Shown: positions 5,515 through 9,262 of the stretch, in pieces
Layout: each line of letters opens with the position of its first letter
Position numbering within the stretch: position 1 is the stretch's first letter
Origin: Streptomyces speibonae
GTDB taxonomy: Bacteria > Actinomycetota > Actinomycetes > Streptomycetales > Streptomycetaceae
DNA: 9,262 nucleotides
NCBI GenBank assembly: GCA_000715605.1
Contig: KL568561.1
Coordinates: forward strand, 2,403-11,664
Direction: 5' to 3'
Program-made: the position numbers and the translations under genes
The notes under the pieces: generated by a model
What the model saw: the letters and a program-made list of their open reading frames with translations, nothing else
Told to the model about the DNA's origin: nothing
Databases searched by the model: none

Positions 5515-6057
5515 CTACTCCGCGAACGTCGCCGTCAGCGCCTCCGCCAGCCCCGGCACCAGATCGGAACCGGTGAGCACCTCCGTGGGCGAGTCCTTCG
5601 CGCGCAGCCGCAGAGCGGACTCGCGGGCGCCGTCGCGCAGCACCGCGACCGTCATCCGCACCTCCTGACGCTCCGGGTGCTCGGCCACCCACGTGGCCAG
5701 CGCGGCCTCGTCCAGACCCTCGGGGACCTGCGCCTCGGCGGACGGCGGCAGCATCAGCCGCTCCACGGTCAGCGCGCAGCCGGCCACCGCCTCGGGCCAG
5801 GCGATGGTGCCCAGGAACTCGTCGAGCGGTTTGCCCGTTGGAATGCTGTCCTGCTCGATCGGGGTGAAGGCGGTGGTCTCCTGCTCGCCGTCCGGGCCGA
5901 GCCGGCCCGCGAGCGAGGGCTGCTCGGCGCGCAGCCGGGCGGTGTCCACGAGGGCGAAGAGTCGGGCGGGCTGGTCCCAGCCGAGTCCGGAGGCGTACTC
6001 GTCGATCTCGAGCACGGCCCGGGTGAGCGGGTTTGCGGCCATGGGTGTGTTGGACAT
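5515..6057 (-). CDS. PPA1309-family conserved actinobacterial protein, unknown function
   Basis: The 180-residue protein begins MSNTPMAANPLTRAVLEID and matches, by recognition, the PPA1309-type proteins found beside UPF0182 genes in Streptomyces and related genera. Visible conserved-looking stretches are GWDQPARLFALVDT, the IEQDSIP segment and EVRMTVAVLRDGARESALRLR near the C-terminus. There is no signal peptide, membrane helix or known catalytic motif, so it is probably a soluble cytoplasmic protein. The ATG at 6057 follows GAGAGGA (complement of 6066-6072) at an 8-base gap; the frame stays open upstream, but that part is out of character and crosses the control region of the divergent gene. 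It is transcribed away from the UPF0182 gene and towards the PDZ-Lon gene, with stops 8 bases apart. Confidence 0.85.
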   Translation of the reverse strand: MSNTPMAANPLTRAVLEIDEYASGLGWDQPARLFALVDTARLRAEQPSLAGRLGPDGEQETTAFTPIEQDSIPTGKPLDEFLGTIAWPEAVAGCALTVERLMLPPSAEAQVPEGLDEAALATWVAEHPERQEVRMTVAVLRDGARESALRLRAKDSPTEVLTGSDLVPGLAEALTATFAE

Positions 6058-6090
6058 GGTCACAATCCTCTCTCGTTCCTCACCGGAATC

Positions 6091-6117
6091 GGGAACCGAG
6101 TAAAGGGTGAGTAAGTT
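6091..6117 (+). promoter_or_regulatory. Candidate ECF-sigma (SigR-like) promoter for the UPF0182 gene
   Basis: GGGAAC (6091-6096) and GTT (6115-6117) are separated by 18 bases, matching the GGAAT/C-N18-GTT form recognised by SigR and similar ECF sigma factors. Transcription would start near 6124-6126, giving a leader of roughly 80 bases before the start at 6209. Two GAGTAA repeats (6098-6103 and 6109-6114), 11 bases apart, lie in the spacer. TAAGTT (6112-6117) also fits a TANNNT -10 of the main sigma factor, but no matching -35 is seen, so the assignment is inferred. Confidence 0.4.
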
Positions 6118-6127
6118 GCATAGGTGT

Positions 6128-6175
6128 GGGCCCGCGAACACGGGGGGCCACGACGGTCCGTGAAACCGCGGGCCC
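6128..6175 (+). repeat. Two-tier hairpin in the leader of the UPF0182 gene
   Basis: GGGCCCGCG (6128-6136) pairs perfectly with CGCGGGCCC (6167-6175). Within it CACGG (6139-6143) pairs with CCGTG (6158-6162), extendable by a G-T pair. The two stems are separated by a small A-rich internal loop (AA on one side, AAAC on the other), with a 12- to 14-base apical loop. It begins just after the candidate transcription start and ends 21 bases before the ribosome binding site at 6197. Confidence 0.6.
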
Positions 6176-6196
6176 GACGGATCAACAGCGATTTTC

Positions 6197-6202
6197 GAGG
6201 TG
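6197..6202 (+). promoter_or_regulatory. Ribosome binding site that sets the UPF0182 start
   Basis: GAGGTG (6197-6202) stands 6 bases before TTG at 6209. The GTG at 6200 lies inside this same element and would have no usable spacing, and ATG at 6221 is too far downstream (18 bases). The spacing therefore favours TTG 6209, giving the N-terminus [10 protein letters not shown]. Confidence 0.65.
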
Positions 6203-6208
6203 CCTACC

Positions 6209-9178
6209 TTGGCTTTCCAGATGCCGGACCGCGGCGGAGGCCCGACGGGGCCACGGATCAGAGTGGGCCGCCCGTCCCGGCGGGTCCGGACCCTGCTCAT
6301 GACACTGGGCGTCCTGGCCGTCCTCGGCATGGTGTTCACCATGTTCGCGGGGTTCTGGACCGACTGGCTGTGGTATCGCTCGGTCGACTACTCGTCGGTC
6401 TTCACGACGACCCTGTGGACCAAGATCGGGCTGTTCTTCGTCTTCGGTCTGCTGATGGCCTTCGCGGTCGGCTTCAACATCTGGCTGGCCCACCGGATGC
6501 GGCCGCCGCTGAGCGCCATGTCGATGGAGCAGCAGAACCTCGACCGGTACCGCATGGGCATCGCCCCGTACAAGAAGTGGCTGCTGCTCGGCATCACCGC
6601 CCTGGTGGGCCTCATCGCGGGTGCTTCGGCGTCGGGCCAGTGGCGCACCTGGCTGATGTGGGTCAACGGTGTGTCCTTCGGGCAGAAGGACCCGCAGTTC
6701 AAGCTCGACGTCTCCTTCTACGCCTTCGATCTGCCCTGGTACCGGTTCCTGCTCGGCTTCGGCTTCGCCGCCACGATCCTGGCGCTGATCGCCGCCGCGC
6801 TCACCCACTACCTCTACGGCGGGCTGCGCGTCACGAGCCCGGGCGCGCGCGCCACGGCCGCGGCCACCGGACACCTCTCGGTGCTCCTCGGGATCTTCGT
6901 CGCGCTGAAGGCGGTCGCCTACTGGCTCGACCGGTACGGACTCGCGGTGAAGTCCAGCGACTTCAAGGCGACCGACAGCTGGACGGGTCTGCGGTACGTC
7001 GACGCCAACGCCTATCTGCCGGCCAAGACGATCCTGTTCTGCATCGCGGTCATCTGCGCGCTGCTGTTCTTCGCCACGCTGTGGCGGCGCACCTGGCAGC
7101 TGCCCGTGATCGGCTTCGGCCTGATGGTCCTGTCGGCGATCCTCATCGGCGGCCTCTACCCGGCGATCGTGCAGAAGTTCCAGGTCCAGCCGAACGAGCA
7201 GGCCAAGGAAGCGCCGTACGTCGAGAAGAACCTCAAGGCCACGCGTGAGGCCTACGGCATCGACGACGCCGACGTCGCCGAGTACCCGGGTACCGCCCAG
7301 ACCGAGGACAAGACCCGGCTGCGGGACGACGTCACCGACACGGCGAGCATCCGGATCATGGACCCGAACATCGTCTCGCCGACGTTCCAGCAGCTCCAGC
7401 AGATCAGGAACTACTACGCGTTCCCGACCAACCTGGACGTCGACCGCTACAACAGCGACGGCGAGGACCAGGACACGGTCATCGGTCTGCGTGAGCTCAA
7501 CCTCAACGGCATCCCCAAGCGGAACTGGATCAACGACCACTTCCGCTACACCCACGGCTACGGTGTCGTCGCCGCGGAGGGCACCAGCGTGGGTTCCGGC
7601 GGCCGTCCGGAGTTCACCGAGTCCGACCTGCCGTCCAAGGGCGAGCTCGGCTCGTACGAGCAGCGCGTCTACTACGGCGAGCGGACGACCACGTACTCGA
7701 TCGTCGGCGGTCCCCAGAAGGAGATCGACTACTCCGACGACAGCGGTGAGAAGACGTACAGCTACGAGGGCGACAGCGGGGTCAACCTCGCCAACCCGGT
7801 CAACCGGGCCGCCTACGCGGTCGCGTTCAGCGAGCCGCAGATCCTGTACTCGGGCGCGATCGGTGAGGGCTCGCGGATCCTGTACAACCGCACGCCCAAG
7901 GAGCGCGTCGAGGCGATCGCCCCCTGGCTGACCATCGACGGCGACGCCTACCCGGCGGTCGTCGACGGCCGGATCCAGTGGATCGTCGACGCCTACACGA
8001 CGACGAACGGCTATCCGTACGCGTCGCGGACCACCCTCGGTGACACCACCGCCGACTCGCTGACCGCCACCAACGACCAGCGCGCGGTGGTGGCCCAGCA
8101 GAACCAGGTCAACTACATCCGCAACTCGGTGAAGGCGACCGTCGACGCCTACAGCGGCGAGGTCAAGCTGTACCAGTGGGACACCCAGGACCCCGTCCTC
8201 AAGACGTGGATGAAGGCGTTCCCCGGCACGGTGGAGCCCAAGAGCGAGATCTCCAACGACCTGCTGGCGCATCTGCGGTACCCGCAGGACCTGTTCAAGG
8301 TGCAGCGCGAGCTGCTGACCCGCTACCACGTCGAGGACGCCAACACGTTCCTGAGCGGCAGCGAGGTCTGGCAGGTGCCGGACGACCCGACGAACAAGAC
8401 GGGCGACGCGGTGCCGCCGTACTACCTGAGCATGCGGATGCCCGACCAGCAGGATCAGGTCTTCTCGCTCACCACGACGTTCACCCCCAACGGACGTGAC
8501 AACCTCAGCGCGTTCATGGCGGTCAACGCCGATCCGGGCACCGACGACTACGGCAAGATCAGAGTGCTCAAGCTGCCGACGAGCACCACCGTCGCCGGAC
8601 CCAAACAGGTGCAGAGCCAGTTCAACTCCGAACAGGACATCGCCGAGTCCATCAGGCTGCTGAGAGGCGGCGACTCGGAGGTCGAGTACGGCAACCTCCT
8701 GGCCGTACCGCTCGACGGAGGACTGCTCTATGTGGAGCCGGTCTACGTACGCGGTGGGGGACTGAAGTACCCGCTGCTGCGGAAGGTGCTGGTGACCTAC
8801 GGCGGCCAGACGGCGTTCGAGGACACCCTCGAGCAGGCGCTGGACAAGGTCTTCGCCGGTGAGGGCACGCCCGTCGAACCCCCGACCGGTGAGGACGAGG
8901 GAGCCGGCGAGGACGAGGGGACCGGCGAGGAAGAGGGCACCCAGCCACCGCCCGCGGCCGACAACCCCACGGTCCAGGAGGCCCTGGACGACGCCCAGAA
9001 GGCCTTCGAGGACGGCCAGGAAGCCCTGAAGAACAACGACTGGGAGGCCTACGGCAAGGCGCAGAAGGCCCTGGAGGACGCGCTCCGCAAGGCTGAGGAG
9101 GCCCAGTCGGACGGAGGGGGTGGCGGCGCCGGCGGCGGGGAGAGCAGCCGCGAGCCCGACGCCGGTTCGAGCAGTTAG
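6209..9178 (+). CDS. UPF0182-family large integral membrane protein
   Basis: The 989-residue protein has the UPF0182 layout. After a basic N-terminus there are seven hydrophobic segments at about 28-50, 72-94, 124-142, 180-203, 222-240, 273-292 and 299-321, then a large soluble domain of more than 500 residues. Its start [14 protein letters not shown] and the [15 protein letters not shown] and [16 protein letters not shown] stretches are family-typical. By the usual topology with seven helices this domain lies on the opposite side from the basic N-terminus, outside the cell. The C-terminus has an acidic repeat (893-910), a charged helix rich in Glu, Ala and Lys (about 917-965), and a Gly/Ser tail. 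Length is normal for the family, whose biochemical role is unknown. The start is chosen as TTG 6209 from ribosome binding site spacing. A long leader with an ECF-type promoter pattern precedes it, and a tRNA gene follows. Confidence 0.93.
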   Translation: MAFQMPDRGGGPTGPRIRVGRPSRRVRTLLMTLGVLAVLGMVFTMFAGFWTDWLWYRSVDYSSVFTTTLWTKIGLFFVFGLLMAFAVGFNIWLAHRMRPPLSAMSMEQQNLDRYRMGIAPYKKWLLLGITALVGLIAGASASGQWRTWLMWVNGVSFGQKDPQFKLDVSFYAFDLPWYRFLLGFGFAATILALIAAALTHYLYGGLRVTSPGARATAAATGHLSVLLGIFVALKAVAYWLDRYGLAVKSSDFKATDSWTGLRYVDANAYLPAKTILFCIAVICALLFFATLWRRTWQLPVIGFGLMVLSAILIGGLYPAIVQKFQVQPNEQAKEAPYVEKNLKATREAYGIDDADVAEYPGTAQTEDKTRLRDDVTDTASIRIMDPNIVSPTFQQLQQIRNYYAFPTNLDVDRYNSDGEDQDTVIGLRELNLNGIPKRNWINDHFRYTHGYGVVAAEGTSVGSGGRPEFTESDLPSKGELGSYEQRVYYGERTTTYSIVGGPQKEIDYSDDSGEKTYSYEGDSGVNLANPVNRAAYAVAFSEPQILYSGAIGEGSRILYNRTPKERVEAIAPWLTIDGDAYPAVVDGRIQWIVDAYTTTNGYPYASRTTLGDTTADSLTATNDQRAVVAQQNQVNYIRNSVKATVDAYSGEVKLYQWDTQDPVLKTWMKAFPGTVEPKSEISNDLLAHLRYPQDLFKVQRELLTRYHVEDANTFLSGSEVWQVPDDPTNKTGDAVPPYYLSMRMPDQQDQVFSLTTTFTPNGRDNLSAFMAVNADPGTDDYGKIRVLKLPTSTTVAGPKQVQSQFNSEQDIAESIRLLRGGDSEVEYGNLLAVPLDGGLLYVEPVYVRGGGLKYPLLRKVLVTYGGQTAFEDTLEQALDKVFAGEGTPVEPPTGEDEGAGEDEGTGEEEGTQPPPAADNPTVQEALDDAQKAFEDGQEALKNNDWEAYGKAQKALEDALRKAEEAQSDGGGGGAGGGESSREPDAGSSS
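8885..8938 (+). repeat. Three in-frame 18-bp tandem repeats in the UPF0182 tail
   Basis: Three consecutive 18-base units (8885-8902, 8903-8920, 8921-8938) encode [12 protein letters not shown] and TGEEEG. They differ by only a few bases and keep the reading frame, giving an acidic linker between the extracellular domain and the C-terminal charged helix. Such units tend to expand or contract by slippage, so copy number may vary between strains. Confidence 0.8.
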
Positions 9179-9201
9179 CGAGCAGGCCGGTCAGAGGCTC
9201 C

Positions 9202-9240
9202 CCCCGCGCCGTGCTACGGTTGCAGCACAACGGCGCGGGG
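9202..9240 (+). repeat. Perfect 11-bp inverted repeat spanning the tRNA 5' end
   Basis: Bases 9202-9212 (CCCCGCGCCGT) are the exact reverse complement of 9230-9240 (ACGGCGCGGGG), with 17 bases between. The right arm includes all seven bases of the tRNA 5' acceptor strand (9234-9240). An inner pairing GTGCT/AGCAC (9211-9215 with 9224-9228) is possible as an alternative. RNA reading through from the UPF0182 gene would form this hairpin, which may end that transcript. RNA started at the tRNA promoter lacks the left arm. Confidence 0.7.
9215..9220 (+). promoter_or_regulatory. Candidate -10 element of the tRNA promoter
   Basis: TACGGT (9215-9220) fits the TANNNT -10 pattern and would start transcription near 9227, about 7 bases before the mature tRNA end, a normal tRNA leader length. 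The region 17-18 bases upstream (9191-9197) has no good -35 match. The element lies in the loop of the 9202-9240 inverted repeat. Confidence 0.5.
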
Positions 9241-9262
9241 TGGAGCAGCTCGGTAGCTCGCT
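9234..9262 (+). tRNA. Initiator tRNA-Met (fMet), 5' part, cut off by the window end
   Basis: The 29 bases match the 5' part of bacterial initiator tRNA: acceptor strand CGCGGGG (9234-9240), TG, D-stem GAGC (9243-9246), D-loop AGCTCGGTA, and D-stem GCTC (9256-9259). The first base is C, and the A11-T24 pair in the D-stem is a mark of initiator tRNAs, where elongators have a pyrimidine-purine pair. The anticodon arm and all that follows are missing. Its product starts protein synthesis. A contig end here is understandable because near-identical copies of this gene often occur in one genome. Confidence 0.88.

Noticed and set aside
6058..6342. Upstream extension of the PPA1309-type gene to 6342
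   Set aside because: The extension overlaps the start of the UPF0182 gene and the shared control region, and ATG 6057 has a proper ribosome binding site.
6182..8329. A 715-codon open frame antisense to the UPF0182 gene
   Set aside because: It is Arg/Asp/Gly/Val/Leu-rich, low in diversity, lies wholly opposite a confidently identified gene and shows no family motif. Long antisense frames are expected in DNA with very high third-position GC.
1..9262. Mobile element, CRISPR array, phage, toxin-antitoxin or defence system
   Set aside because: No transposase, integrase, spaced repeats, toxin pair or defence domain was found. The mosaic end at 1-23 is a library adapter, not a resident transposon. 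Genes are uniform in base composition and typical of the core chromosome.

Overview
This window looks like a short contig from a Streptomyces chromosome or that of a very close relative. The DNA is strongly GC-rich, start codons are often GTG or TTG, and the gene set is ordinary actinobacterial core: a NUDIX hydrolase, a Zincin_2/DUF2342-type protein, an atypical SDR, MoaE, a YlbL-type PDZ-Lon protein, a PPA1309-type protein and a UPF0182 membrane giant, followed by an initiator tRNA. I see no mobile element, phage gene, CRISPR array, resistance gene or biosynthetic cluster.

Layout. Bases 1-23 are not genomic: they carry the Tn5/Nextera mosaic end left by library preparation. The 3' tip of a rightward gene (25-81) and a strong two-way hairpin (103-134) follow. 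A leftward two-gene operon (156-2119) holds the putative zincin-like protein gene first and the NUDIX gene second, joined by a GTGA stop/start overlap. A divergent intergenic region (2120-2311) leads to a rightward series: SDR-like protein with a C-terminal membrane anchor (2312-3424), moaE (3521-3979), a 54-residue single-pass membrane protein (4147-4311) and the PDZ-Lon protein (4412-5506). A leftward PPA1309-type gene (5515-6057) converges on the last of these with only 8 bases between stop codons. A divergent control region (6058-6208) precedes the large UPF0182 gene (6209-9178). The window ends inside an initiator tRNA-Met gene (9234-9262, cut off). No gene-free stretch exceeds 300 bases.

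How the parts relate. Apart from the coupled leftward pair, most genes appear to have their own control regions; several have inverted repeats or hairpins just upstream of the start. The three envelope-facing products (the small membrane protein, the exported PDZ-Lon protein and UPF0182) sit close together, but nothing in the sequence proves that they work together. MoaE is the only molybdenum-cofactor enzyme here; its partner MoaD must be elsewhere.

No wholly new system is evident. The best leads are non-coding: a perfect 11-bp inverted repeat that would pair the 5' acceptor strand of the initiator tRNA with upstream sequence in read-through RNA; a two-tier hairpin and an ECF-sigma-like promoter pattern ahead of the UPF0182 gene; and a leaderless-type promoter for the PDZ-Lon gene. 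Two protein oddities also stand out: an SDR fold without the YxxxK catalytic pair, and a zincin-family protein without HExxH.
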